Below are positions 17,529-25,376 of a DNA stretch of 46,133 nt, piece after piece. Position numbers and translations under genes: made by a program. The DNA lies in the NCBI GenBank assembly GCA_934155625.1, contig CAKPHD010000006.1, forward strand, positions 1 to 46,133. Reading direction: 5' to 3'. The DNA is from an uncultured Clostridia bacterium (GTDB lineage Bacteria; Bacillota; Clostridia; TANB77; CAG-508). Every line of letters begins with the position of its first letter. Position 1 is the stretch's first letter. The notes beneath the pieces were generated by a model. It made no database searches. It was given only the letters and a program-made list of their open reading frames with translations, and was not told the DNA's origin.

Positions 17529-18050
17529 ATGAAAAAAAGTATAGTAATATCAATATTAACAGCCATCATAGTAATGGCATGTGCAACATTAGTAAATGCT
17601 GCAACAACATCTACATTAGCAGATGAATTATACACAAAAGGTAAAAAATACGGAATGACATCAGCAGACAAAGTAAAAGTAGAAAGATACTTAGCTGAAA
17701 ATCCTGTAACAGATGATCAAGCAAATGCAATCGTTGCAAAAGCAGACGAAGCAATAGCTGTAATGGAAAAAGCAGGAACAACAGACATCAACAAATTAAC
17801 AGATGCTCAAAAAGACCAATTAAAATCAATAGCTAACTCAGCTGCAAGCATAGTTGATGTTAAATTAGTATTCAAAAAAGGAACAGTAGAAATTTATGAC
17901 AATACAGGAAAATTAATTGAAACAGTTGGACAAAATAACGGAAAATTAGCATATACAGGAAATAACGTTAATGTTGTTTTAACTACTTCTGTAATAGCAG
18001 TAATTGCCCTTGCTATCACTGTTGTAACAAAGAGAACTGTACATGAATAA
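17529..18050 (+). CDS. Small secreted wall-anchored protein with LAYTG sorting signal
   Basis: I do not recognise this protein beyond its sorting signals. Seen: a signal peptide (KK then a hydrophobic core, ending ATLVNAA near residue 25), an Ala/Asp/Lys-rich helical middle of about 110 residues (repeated motifs of the type TDDQANAIVAKADEAI), a short beta-like stretch (VDVKLVFKKGTVEIYD), and a C-terminal sorting signal: LAYTG at residues 140-144, a hydrophobic helix, and the basic tail KRTVHE. LAxTG is the pentapeptide known for class E and some class D sortases. The sortase gene follows with an 8-base overlap, so this is probably its dedicated substrate. GGGAGA lies before the ATG. Confidence 0.85.
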   Translation: MKKSIVISILTAIIVMACATLVNAATTSTLADELYTKGKKYGMTSADKVKVERYLAENPVTDDQANAIVAKADEAIAVMEKAGTTDINKLTDAQKDQLKSIANSAASIVDVKLVFKKGTVEIYDNTGKLIETVGQNNGKLAYTGNNVNVVLTTSVIAVIALAITVVTKRTVHE

Positions 18051-18678
18051 TAAATTAGTACAATCAGTAAAAGCAACTATTAGTAGTATAATAGTTGCTT
18101 TATTAGTTGCAGGACTATTGTTTTTGTGCATCAAACTATTTTTAGGGCGAAAAATAGACGAAGTATTTACACTTGTAAACAAAGTTTCAATAACAACAGA
18201 TGCAAAAATAGAACCTGCAGAAACAACAATAAGCGCAGATACAAATACAGACAAAAATACAATTAAAAATTATCCAGAATATGGAACAAAATATGCGACA
18301 ATAGAAATTGATAAAATAGGTGTTAATTTACCAGTATATTATGGAGACACACTTGAAATATTAAAAAAGGGAGTTGGGCACTCTAGTGGAAGCTACTTTC
18401 CAGGTGAAGGTGGTTCAATAATTTATATGGGGCACAACTCAAAAAATATGTTTAGAAGATTTTCAGAATTGCAAAAAGGAAACGAAATAAAAGTAACAAC
18501 ATCATATGGTGAATATGTATATAAAATCTATGATATGCAATTAATCAAAGAAACAGAATTAGATAAATTGCCAATCCAAAGAGATAAAGAAATTTTGATG
18601 GTATATACATGTTATCCGTTCAACAATGTAGGATATGCAACACAAAGATATGTGGTATATGCAGAATTAGAAAAATAA
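18043..18678 (+). CDS. Class D/E sortase
   Basis: A transpeptidase that cuts a sorting signal between Thr and Gly and links the protein to the cell wall. Seen: an N-terminal membrane anchor (about residues 11-34), a linker, and the sortase beta-barrel with catalytic His131 (YMGHNSK), Cys190 (VYTCYPF) and Arg202 (ATQRYVVYA). The TC-x-PF context and the 211-residue size fit class D or E rather than class A or B. Its start lies inside the end of the upstream substrate gene, a strong sign of coupled expression. The upstream protein has LAYTG; the cohesin protein at 39,534-40,520 carries IPKAG and may be a second client of this or another sortase. Confidence 0.92.
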   Translation: MNNKLVQSVKATISSIIVALLVAGLLFLCIKLFLGRKIDEVFTLVNKVSITTDAKIEPAETTISADTNTDKNTIKNYPEYGTKYATIEIDKIGVNLPVYYGDTLEILKKGVGHSSGSYFPGEGGSIIYMGHNSKNMFRRFSELQKGNEIKVTTSYGEYVYKIYDMQLIKETELDKLPIQRDKEILMVYTCYPFNNVGYATQRYVVYAELEK

Positions 18679-18703
18679 TTGCAAAATAGAAAGGAAAATA
18701 AAA

Positions 18704-19555
18704 ATGAAAGTATTAATAAATCTTCTAAAATTTATATTTATAACAATACTAACAATATGCCTGATAACTTTGTGTGCAATAACAATTGCATCTTCAACAG
18801 TTTTAAATAAAAATTATGTGATGCAAAAACTAGAAGAAACAGACTTTTATTCAGGAACATATAAATTAGTAGAATCAAATTTTGAAAATTACATATATCA
18901 ATCTGGTTTAGACGAAGAAGTCCTAAATAATATATGTACACAAGACAAAGTGAAAAATGATATAAATATAATGTTAGACAACATATATAATGGCACAAAT
19001 AAAACAATAGACACAACAGAAATTTCAACAAATTTAAATGCCAATATAGATAAATTAGGAATTAAAACAAAACAAAATGAGAAAGCTATAAATGAGTTTG
19101 TAAATCATATATGCAATGAATATACAGATACACTAGTTCATAGCCAATATGAAAATAAAATAAACAATGTGTATAAAAAAGCTATAAATGTGCTAAACAA
19201 AATTTATAATGTTTTACTTATAATATTAGCGGTTGATTTTATTGCTATTTTGGTGGTTAATAATAAAAAAGTTTCAAAAGATTTTCAAGATTGTGGAATT
19301 GCATTGATGGCAACATCAATATTTGGAATAGCAGGATGTCAAATAGTACAAGCTAAAGTAAATATTCAAGGTATAAAAATTTTTAATGATGTATTTTCAA
19401 ATAGCTTGGTAACAATAATGCAAGATGTATTTAATAAAATAACTTCATTGTCATTAGGAATGCTTGTAGTTGCAATTTTTGTAGTTGCAATTTATGTAGC
19501 AGTTGTAATAAAGAAGGAAACAAAAGAAAATATAAAAGCAGAAAGGGAAATGTAA
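18704..19555 (+). CDS. Unrecognised membrane protein with large outer domain
   Basis: I do not recognise a family. The 283-residue protein has one N-terminal hydrophobic helix (about residues 7-31), then some 140 polar residues rich in Asn, Glu and Lys and predicted to lie outside the cell (TDFYSGTYKLVESNFENYIY), and three further helices (near LLIILAVDFIAILVV, GIALMATSIFGIAG and LGMLVVAIFVVAIYVAVVI), ending in a charged cytoplasmic tail. One outer helix-one bundle topology of this kind is common in uncharacterised Firmicutes proteins. It lies between a sortase and CpsC, and its stop overlaps the CpsC start by one base, so it is probably made with the polysaccharide control module. Confidence 0.7.
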   Translation: MKVLINLLKFIFITILTICLITLCAITIASSTVLNKNYVMQKLEETDFYSGTYKLVESNFENYIYQSGLDEEVLNNICTQDKVKNDINIMLDNIYNGTNKTIDTTEISTNLNANIDKLGIKTKQNEKAINEFVNHICNEYTDTLVHSQYENKINNVYKKAINVLNKIYNVLLIILAVDFIAILVVNNKKVSKDFQDCGIALMATSIFGIAGCQIVQAKVNIQGIKIFNDVFSNSLVTIMQDVFNKITSLSLGMLVVAIFVVAIYVAVVIKKETKENIKAEREM

Positions 19556-20271
19556 TGGAAGAAATAGATTTAAAAGAATTAGTACAAATATTTTGGAACA
19601 AAAAGTTACAAATAATACTAATAATTGCAATATTTGCAGTTATAGGTTTTATATACACTGTAGGATTTGTAACACCTAAATATCAAGCTACAACATCATT
19701 GCTGTTAGCTACAAACTCAGCTCAAAGTACAACAGGAAAAGATTCATCAATAACAGCAACAGATGTTACATTAAACTCAAAATTAGTTTCTACATATAGT
19801 AAACTTGTAAAAAGTGATAAAGTTGTAAGAACTGTAATTTCAAATTTATCATTAAAAATGGAAGAAGGGACTTTAAAGAAGATTGTAAGTGTAACAGCTG
19901 CTGAAGACACTGAATTTATAGAGATTTCAGTAAAAAATGAGGATCCTGCATTGGCTACAAAAATTGCTAATGAAATTGCAAAAGTTTTTATAGACAATGT
20001 AAAAGAATTTTATGGCGTAGAAAATGTTCATGTAGTTGATGCTGCAGAAGTGCCACAAGCACCATACAATATTAATCATGTAAAAGATATTGTTATTTTT
20101 GCATTTGTAGGAGCTGTTATTGCAGTAATGTATGTATTAATAGTTAATATGCTAGATACAACTATAAAATCAGAAGAGGATATAGAAAAAAATTTTGGAC
20201 TTACAGTTTTAGCAACTATGCCATTATATGAAGAGGAAGATAACAAAAGAAAGGGGAAAAAGAGAAAATGA
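19555..20271 (+). CDS. cpsC: Polysaccharide chain-length/BY-kinase modulator (CpsC/Wzz-like)
   Basis: The membrane adaptor of a Gram-positive BY-kinase pair. It activates the kinase CpsD and affects polymer length. Seen: N-terminal IDLKELVQIFWNKK before the first membrane helix (IILIIAIFAVIGFIYTVGF), an outer domain of about 140 residues with YQATTSLLLA, the proline-rich VPQAPYNINHVKD before the second helix, and a basic cytoplasmic tail. At 238 residues it is the normal two-helix Wzz form. It overlaps the kinase gene by 4 bases (ATGA). Confidence 0.92.
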   Translation: MEEIDLKELVQIFWNKKLQIILIIAIFAVIGFIYTVGFVTPKYQATTSLLLATNSAQSTTGKDSSITATDVTLNSKLVSTYSKLVKSDKVVRTVISNLSLKMEEGTLKKIVSVTAAEDTEFIEISVKNEDPALATKIANEIAKVFIDNVKEFYGVENVHVVDAAEVPQAPYNINHVKDIVIFAFVGAVIAVMYVLIVNMLDTTIKSEEDIEKNFGLTVLATMPLYEEEDNKRKGKKRK

Positions 20272-21332
20272 AAAAAGACCTTATAGCACATTTAGAGCCT
20301 AAGTCTTATGTGTCTGAATTATTTAGAACATTAAGAACAAATATACAATTTATGAATTCAAATAAAGGACTAAGTTCATTATTAGTAACTTCAACAATAC
20401 CTGGAGAAGGAAAAACTTGGGTGTCATCAAATTTAGCTATTGCATTTGCTCAAGCTGATAAAAAGGTAGTGTTGATAGATGCAGACATGAGAAAATGTTG
20501 CTTGCATAACATTTTTAAAGTTGCTCCTTGCCCTGGACTTTCTAATTATTTATCAGGTGTCAATGAAAAGAACTTTGAATCACAAGATTTGGCGAATTAT
20601 ATAAGAGTTACAAAAGTGCCTAATTTATATTTGATACCATCAGGTAATGTACCACCAAACCCATCTGAATTATTAGTAACACAAAAAATGGCGGATTTAT
20701 TAAATGAATTAAAAACGGAGTTTGATTTAATAGTTATTGATGGTACTCCATCAAAATTGGTAACAGATGCTGTTATTTTATCAAGATTAGTAGATTCTAC
20801 AATTATTGTTACTGGTCACAATATGACTAAAAAGGATGATGTAGCAAAAGTTGTAAGAGATATTAAAAATGTAGGCGGAAATATTGCTGGAGTTGTTTAT
20901 AACCAAAAACCTTCTTCTGGAAAGAAAGCAAATGAGACATATTATTATGCTTCTACTACTGCTAAATGGGATGCTAGAAAAAAACAAGAGATGGAAGCTT
21001 TAAAAAGAAGACAAGCTCAACGTGCTAGAACTAACGAAATGCTAAACAGAGATAGAAAAAAAGATGATTATTTAAAAAATGTAGTTCAAGAAGTTGAAAA
21101 GGAAAAAAGTGAAAATGGCCAGAATAATCCCCATGCTACAAATAATCAAAATAACCTCAATAGAGCAGTAAACTTAAACAATAACAATATGGAGAGTTCT
21201 AGCAATTTGAATAATTTTAATATAGCATTTGAAAATGGAAAATCTCCTGAAGAAAGAGCAACTGAAATGCTAAATCAGTTTAATGATTATTTGCAAAAAG
21301 AAAAAGAAAATAGAGATAAGAGGAATTTTTAA
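20268..21332 (+). CDS. cpsD: Tyrosine-protein kinase CpsD/CapB family with Asn-rich tail
   Basis: A cytoplasmic bacterial tyrosine kinase that autophosphorylates on a tyrosine cluster and controls polysaccharide export and polymerisation. Seen: SELFRTLRTNIQF activation region, Walker A (STIPGEGKT, Lys49), Walker A' (VLIDADMR, Asp71/Asp73), Walker B (LIVIDGTP) and a YYY cluster at residues 225-227. Standard members end soon after that cluster, but here about 125 extra residues follow: a charged helix (Arg/Lys/Glu), then an Asn/Gln-rich low-complexity region and another charged helix. Tyr residues are almost absent there apart from the KDDYL and NDYL sites. The extension is unusual. Confidence 0.92.
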   Translation: MKKDLIAHLEPKSYVSELFRTLRTNIQFMNSNKGLSSLLVTSTIPGEGKTWVSSNLAIAFAQADKKVVLIDADMRKCCLHNIFKVAPCPGLSNYLSGVNEKNFESQDLANYIRVTKVPNLYLIPSGNVPPNPSELLVTQKMADLLNELKTEFDLIVIDGTPSKLVTDAVILSRLVDSTIIVTGHNMTKKDDVAKVVRDIKNVGGNIAGVVYNQKPSSGKKANETYYYASTTAKWDARKKQEMEALKRRQAQRARTNEMLNRDRKKDDYLKNVVQEVEKEKSENGQNNPHATNNQNNLNRAVNLNNNNMESSSNLNNFNIAFENGKSPEERATEMLNQFNDYLQKEKENRDKRNF

Positions 21333-22084
21333 TGATAGATTTTCATTCACATATATTACCTAATATAGATGATGGTTCTACAAGCATGGAAGAATCAGTT
21401 AACTTAATAAAAGAAGCTGCCCAAGCAGGTTTTACTGGAATTATTTCAACATCACATTATTTGCAAAATTATTACGAGTGTGTTGAAGAGGAAAGAAAAG
21501 CTTTGCTTGTTGAGTTAGCTGAGCAGACCGAGATGAATGATGCTAGTGCTAGAAAATATAATGTTCTTGACGCGGGTAATAAGGTTGAACTTCCAAAGTT
21601 ATATTTAGGGAGCGAAATCTACATAACAACAGAGATAGTAGAACTTTTAAAAGAAGGGAAAGCATCAACAATAAATGGAACAAATTATGTATTATTTGAA
21701 TTGCCAATGAATTCAAAACCATTATTTGCTAAAGATGTGGTATATAAACTAATACAAAATGGATATAAACCAATTATAGCTCATCCGGAAAGATACAGCT
21801 ATGTGAAAGAAGATATCCAATTTGCTAGAGAACTTAAAGATATGGGAGCATTATTTCAATCTAATTATGGTAGTGTAATTGGAATGTATGGAAGTACAGC
21901 AAAGAAGACATTGAAGAAATTACTAAAAGAAGACTTGATAAGTTTCTTGGGGTCTGATGTTCATGCTGTAGGACAAATTTATCCGAAAGTTCCAAAGATT
22001 TTGAAAAAACTTGAAAAATGGATTTCACCTGAGAAGTTGAAGGAGCTTACAACTTTAAATGCTGAAGAAATTTTGAAATCTTAA
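21332..22084 (+). CDS. cpsB: PHP-type protein tyrosine phosphatase CpsB/YwqE
   Basis: A manganese-dependent phosphotyrosine phosphatase that removes phosphate from the BY-kinase. Seen: the PHP metal-binding start IDFHSHILPNIDDG, STSHY, the GSEIY block with glutamate, IIAHPERY, and FLGSDVHAVGQIYPK at the end. A 250-residue length is typical. Its ATG shares the last base of the kinase stop. About 20 codons near 21,520-21,600 use G/C-ending codons more than the rest, a minor oddity. It closes the polysaccharide locus; a GGACCGGTT repeat copy abuts the stop. Confidence 0.93.
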   Translation: MIDFHSHILPNIDDGSTSMEESVNLIKEAAQAGFTGIISTSHYLQNYYECVEEERKALLVELAEQTEMNDASARKYNVLDAGNKVELPKLYLGSEIYITTEIVELLKEGKASTINGTNYVLFELPMNSKPLFAKDVVYKLIQNGYKPIIAHPERYSYVKEDIQFARELKDMGALFQSNYGSVIGMYGSTAKKTLKKLLKEDLISFLGSDVHAVGQIYPKVPKILKKLEKWISPEKLKELTTLNAEEILKS

Positions 22085-22085
22085 A

Positions 22086-22121
22086 TGTACATTTGGGACC
22101 GGTTCTTAAAAGTACCATTTT
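22086..22121 (-). repeat. Solo copy of the ACCGGT repeat family
   Basis: A single reverse-oriented copy of the 37-bp unit found in the two arrays near the HAD gene (core GGGACCGGTTC, followed by TTAAAAGTACCA). It begins 2 bases after the cpsB stop codon. Confidence 0.8.
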
Positions 22122-22133
22122 AATATAAAAGTA

Positions 22134-22160
22134 AAAGGCAGGAGCACATCTCCTGCCTTT
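22134..22160. terminator. Convergent (bidirectional) terminator between cpsB and the SASP gene
   Basis: An 11-bp perfect stem (22,134-22,144 with 22,150-22,160), GC-rich in the middle, around a 5-base loop. TTT follows on the plus strand and TTTTACTTTT on the minus strand, so it can end both the polysaccharide transcript and the oppositely oriented SASP transcript. The rest of 22,161-22,343 holds only AT-rich sequence in which I see no gene. Confidence 0.8.
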
Positions 22161-22343
22161 ATGTATGCTTAAACAAAAAAACATATATAAAATCAAGAAA
22201 AATACTTCTGCCATTACATATATTATATGCAATAAATGCATAAATATGCTTGGAATATAATAAATAATCAATAATTATACAATTTATGATTATTTATGAA
22301 TATTCGGAAAACGATTAGTAAATACTAATGCTAACTAGTAAAA

Positions 22344-22553
22344 TTACTTATTAGCCATATTATTTTCAACTTGTTGAATCATTTTTCTAACCATATTTCC
22401 ACCTATTTTACCAGCATCTTTAGCTGATATATCACCATTATATCCATCTTTTAAAGTTACACCAACTTCTGAAGCAACTTCGTATTTAAATTTATCTAAA
22501 GCGCTCATAGCTTCTGGAACTAATTTTTTGTTACTATTATTTGAGTTTGCCAT
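22344..22553 (-). CDS. Alpha/beta-type small acid-soluble spore protein
   Basis: A 69-residue SASP that coats DNA in the forespore and protects it from UV and chemical damage; on germination it is cut by the GPR protease. Seen: the conserved LVPEAMSALDKFKYEVASE block with the GPR site region (EVASEVG) and the second signature DGYNGDISAKDAGKIGGNMV. A strong AGGAGGTG lies before the ATG on the minus strand. This gene is good evidence that the organism forms endospores. It is the only clear minus-strand gene in the first 44 kb and would be expected to use a forespore sigma factor, though I cannot define its promoter. Confidence 0.96.
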   Translation of the reverse strand: MANSNNSNKKLVPEAMSALDKFKYEVASEVGVTLKDGYNGDISAKDAGKIGGNMVRKMIQQVENNMANK

Positions 22554-22595
22554 GTTTATTCACCTCCTGTTATATATAACATTTCAATTGTTATT

Positions 22596-22625
22596 GTTTA
22601 GAAAAAACTATTGCTTTTTCTAAAC
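22596..22625. other. Perfect inverted repeat upstream of the SASP gene
   Basis: An 11-bp perfect inverted repeat, GTTTAGAAAAA and its complement, around an 8-base centre. It lies about 45 bases upstream of the SASP start. No T tract follows in the outward direction, so it is more like an operator or RNA hairpin than a terminator. Function not known. Confidence 0.5.
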
Positions 22626-22676
22626 TTATGATGTACAATTTTGAAGAAAATAAACAGGAAATTTTTTGAAATAAAA

Positions 22677-22879
22677 GGTACCGTTGGGACCGGTTCTCTG
22701 CGGTACAACAAGAATGGTTCCTAGCGGTACCTTTTATGGTACTTTTAGGAACCGGTCCCAAACGTCACAAAAATGGTACTTTTAGGAACCGGTCCCAAAC
22801 GTCACAAAAATGGTACTTTTAGGAACCGGTCCCAAACGTCACAAAAATGGTACTTTTAAGAACCGGTCCCAACGGTACC
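22677..22879 (+). repeat. Tandem 37-bp repeat array with 21-bp perfect inverted ends
   Basis: Four tandem copies of a 37-bp unit start at 22,737, 22,774, 22,811 and 22,848 (core TTTTAGGAACCGGTCCCAAA; the fourth copy is slightly altered). A degenerate head with further GGTACC/CGGTAC pieces precedes them. The whole element begins and ends with a perfect 21-bp inverted repeat (22,677-22,697 and 22,859-22,879), each starting with GGTACC. It lies in the leader of the HAD gene. No transposase is present. Confidence 0.85.
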
Positions 22880-22908
22880 AAAACCCAAAAAAGAAAGGAA
22901 ACGAAATT

Positions 22909-23772
22909 ATGTATAAAATAGCGACAATAGATTTAGACGGAACAATGTTAAATCAATATGGAACAGTAACACAAAAAACGAAAGAAGCAATAAAAAGAGC
23001 ACAGCAAAAAGGAATAGAAGTAGTAATTGCATCAGGAAGACCGATAGATTCAATAAAAACAATCGCAAAAGAAATACAAAGTGAAAAATATTTTATATCA
23101 GGAAATGGAGCTATCATATATGATATAGCAAAAAAGAAAATAATATACGAAAATATATTAAAAAAGCAAAAAGTTTTGGATATCATAAAAATCTGTGAAG
23201 AAAATAGTATCTATTACAATATATATACAGAAAAGGAAATAATTGCTAAGAGCTTACAATGTAATGTTTTATACTACCATAAAGAAAACTTAAACAAAGA
23301 GGAAAAGAATAAAACACATATTAATATTATTGACAATATATATGATTATATAGCAAATAGAGAAGAAAAAGTCCTAAAAATTACAGTATGTGATAGCACG
23401 CAATCAATTTTTAATTCAATAATGAGAAAATTAAAAGAAATTGATGACATAGAAGTGTTAGAAGTTTCACATATGTCAAGAAAAATGATAAGACAAGGAA
23501 CTGAAGAAATCCCAATAGAGTATTTTTACACTGAAGTTTCTGCGAAAAATGTTGATAAATGGAATGCGATAAAGGTTTTGAAAGAAAAGATGCAAATAAA
23601 CACAGACGAGATAGTTGCTATTGGAGACAATATAAATGATGAAATGATGATAAAAAATGCAGGATTAGGAATTGCAATGGGACAAAGTCATCCACATATA
23701 AAAGAAATTGCAGATAAGGTAGTTTCAGCCAATACTGAAGATGGTGTGGCAGAAGCTTTAGATTCATTGTAA
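22909..23772 (+). CDS. Cof-type HAD-superfamily phosphatase
   Basis: A HAD hydrolase of the Cof/YidA group that removes phosphate from sugar phosphates or similar metabolites. Seen: motif I IDLDGTML (nucleophile Asp), motif II IASGRP, the C2-type cap in the middle, and motif IV AIGDNINDEMMIKNAG followed by GIAMGQ. An open frame extends upstream into the repeat array, but the ATG at 22,909, behind AAGAAAGGAAACG, gives the usual MYKIATIDLDGT start and 287 residues. The gene is enclosed on both sides by tandem arrays of the same repeat, as if it were a cassette. Confidence 0.92.
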   Translation: MYKIATIDLDGTMLNQYGTVTQKTKEAIKRAQQKGIEVVIASGRPIDSIKTIAKEIQSEKYFISGNGAIIYDIAKKKIIYENILKKQKVLDIIKICEENSIYYNIYTEKEIIAKSLQCNVLYYHKENLNKEEKNKTHINIIDNIYDYIANREEKVLKITVCDSTQSIFNSIMRKLKEIDDIEVLEVSHMSRKMIRQGTEEIPIEYFYTEVSAKNVDKWNAIKVLKEKMQINTDEIVAIGDNINDEMMIKNAGLGIAMGQSHPHIKEIADKVVSANTEDGVAEALDSL

Positions 23773-23893
23773 CGGTACCTTTTATGGTACTTTTAAGAAC
23801 CGGTCCCAAACGTCACAAAAATAGTACTTTTAAGAACCGGTCCCAAACGTCACAAAAATGGTACTTTTAAGAACCGGTCCCAAACGTCACAAA
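23773..23893 (+). repeat. Second tandem 37-bp repeat array, downstream of the HAD gene
   Basis: Three tandem copies of the same 37-bp unit start at 23,785, 23,822 and 23,859, in the same orientation as the array upstream of the HAD gene. The array starts with CGGTACC directly after the HAD stop codon. Copies differ by single bases (GGAACC or AGAACC). Confidence 0.85.
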
Positions 23894-23897
23894 TAAA

Positions 23898-23941
23898 ATA
23901 TTACAGAAATATTACAAAAATATTAAGTTTATATTACAAAA
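23898..23941 (+). promoter_or_regulatory. Four 11-bp direct repeats, candidate response-regulator operator
   Basis: Four consecutive 11-bp units with ATATTACA at 23,898, 23,909 and 23,931 and ATATTAAG at 23,920. The spacing is exactly 11 bp each time, so all four face the same side of the helix. The array ends 11 bases before the -35 of the filament operon. Tandem 11-bp repeats of a TTACA-like hexamer are the usual binding array of OmpR/PhoB-type regulators such as Bacillus PhoP; the regulator itself is not in the window. Confidence 0.65.
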
Positions 23942-23952
23942 TATGGATAATA

Positions 23953-23981
23953 TTGATTTTGAGAGAAAAAAGAGGTAAAAT
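23953..23981 (+). promoter_or_regulatory. Candidate promoter of the Tad-like filament operon
   Basis: TTGATT (23,953-23,958) and TAAAAT (23,976-23,981) are 17 bp apart. Both elements are imperfect, in keeping with a promoter that needs an activator bound at the 11-bp repeats just upstream. A 60-base leader follows, ending in AAGGAGGAAA before the first gene. Confidence 0.55.
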
Positions 23982-24050
23982 TAATAAAGATAGCATAAAA
24001 AGTATATAAATGCGAAAAAAAGGCAAAAGAAAATAAGGAGGAAATTAAAG

Positions 24051-25370
24051 ATGGTATCAAATCCAATGCAAAGAAAAGCAAGAAATTCATTCTTATTAGG
24101 AATGATCGTAACATTATTAATAGCAGGAGTAATAATAGCTTTATTATTTGTACAATTAAAACAAAAAGCAGATGAATTAAAGGCAGAAGTTAATGCGAAA
24201 AGAAATGTATATGTGTTAAATCAGGATGTAAAATCAGGGCAAATGATAACACAAGATATGTTTACTGCAAAACAAGTAAATCAGGATGCAATACCAAGTA
24301 ATGCAACAGCAACAGCATCAGTTATTGATACATGGTATCTACAAACAAAGGATGGAAAGACATTTAATACAGATTATTATAATAACATAACAAGCTCAGC
24401 GTTTAGCCAACCAGAACAAGGATTATATATAAATGAACCTGACTCAATAGTAGAGGTTGTAGAAATTGATGGAAAAAAATATAAATGCTCAGATAAATAT
24501 ACTGGAGACAAGAGTGCACTAACGGAAGTCTCTTCTAGAGAAGATGTAAATCAAGATGATGATGGAGCATATATTGTAGATTCATCAAATAGTACTGACA
24601 AAATCACAAGAGTTTATCAAGAGCCTACAACAGGAGAATATTATATATACAAATTAGATACAACTTCAATGACAACAGGAAATAATAAGACAAGAGTAAA
24701 AGAATATATAACATTACAAAATGCACCAGTTGTTGCAAAAGTAACAATGAACAAAAATACAGTAATTACACCTAATTTGGTTGTTCAATCTGATGAAGTT
24801 GTAACAGATGATGTAAGACAACAAGAATATAACATGGTTGTGTTACCAGTTGATTTGATGACAAATGATTACATAGATATTAGATTAATGACACCAGCTG
24901 GACAAGATTTTATAGTAGTATCAAAAGCAAAAGTTGATATTCCAATGAATTCAGATGGTTCATATGTAACAGATACAATAAGAGTTAATCTAAGAGAAGA
25001 TGAGATATTATCAATGTCAAGTGCTATAGTAGAAGCTTATGGATTATTAGGTTCTAAATTATATGCAACAAAATATGTTGAAGCTGGAATGCAAAATGCA
25101 GCATTACCAACATATACACCAAATGCAGCAGTAACTGCACAAATTCAATCAAATCCTAATATTGTAAGTATTGCTAGTGAAGAATTAGCTGCAAGATATT
25201 CTGAATCAGCTAAGAAAAGTAGAAATGACTATTTACAATCATTAATAAATTCTTCAGAAGATTATTCAGCAAATATAAAAGATAAAGCTGATGAAAATAT
25301 AACAAATCAAAACACTGCAAGACAAAAATATCTAGAATCATTAGGTGGAACAACAACTACAACAAATTAA
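24051..25370 (+). CDS. CpaB/RcpC-like SAF-domain protein of a Tad-like system
   Basis: The first gene of the filament operon. CpaB/RcpC proteins are membrane-anchored parts of Tad (Flp) pilus systems. Seen: an N-terminal membrane helix (about residues 15-36), a short coiled segment, the SAF domain (NVYVLNQDVKSGQMITQDMF), a long insert not found in standard CpaB (about residues 90-230, acidic with DGKKYKCSDKYTGD), a second region resembling the SAF/CpaB C-terminal part (VTMNKNTVITPNLVVQSDEV, VVLPVDLMTNDYIDIRLMTP), and an Ala/Ser-rich C-terminal helix ending in a Thr run. The 439-residue length is longer than most CpaB proteins. AGGAGG precedes the ATG. Confidence 0.82.
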   Translation: MVSNPMQRKARNSFLLGMIVTLLIAGVIIALLFVQLKQKADELKAEVNAKRNVYVLNQDVKSGQMITQDMFTAKQVNQDAIPSNATATASVIDTWYLQTKDGKTFNTDYYNNITSSAFSQPEQGLYINEPDSIVEVVEIDGKKYKCSDKYTGDKSALTEVSSREDVNQDDDGAYIVDSSNSTDKITRVYQEPTTGEYYIYKLDTTSMTTGNNKTRVKEYITLQNAPVVAKVTMNKNTVITPNLVVQSDEVVTDDVRQQEYNMVVLPVDLMTNDYIDIRLMTPAGQDFIVVSKAKVDIPMNSDGSYVTDTIRVNLREDEILSMSSAIVEAYGLLGSKLYATKYVEAGMQNAALPTYTPNAAVTAQIQSNPNIVSIASEELAARYSESAKKSRNDYLQSLINSSEDYSANIKDKADENITNQNTARQKYLESLGGTTTTTN

Positions 25371-25376
25371 TAAAAA

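Noticed and set aside
22810..22908. Upstream start of the HAD gene inside the repeat array
   Set aside because: The added residues are translated repeat sequence; the ATG at 22,909 gives the standard HAD N-terminus.
22737..23893. 37-bp tandem repeats considered as CRISPR arrays
   Set aside because: The units are directly adjacent with no unique spacers between them, and no cas genes are present.
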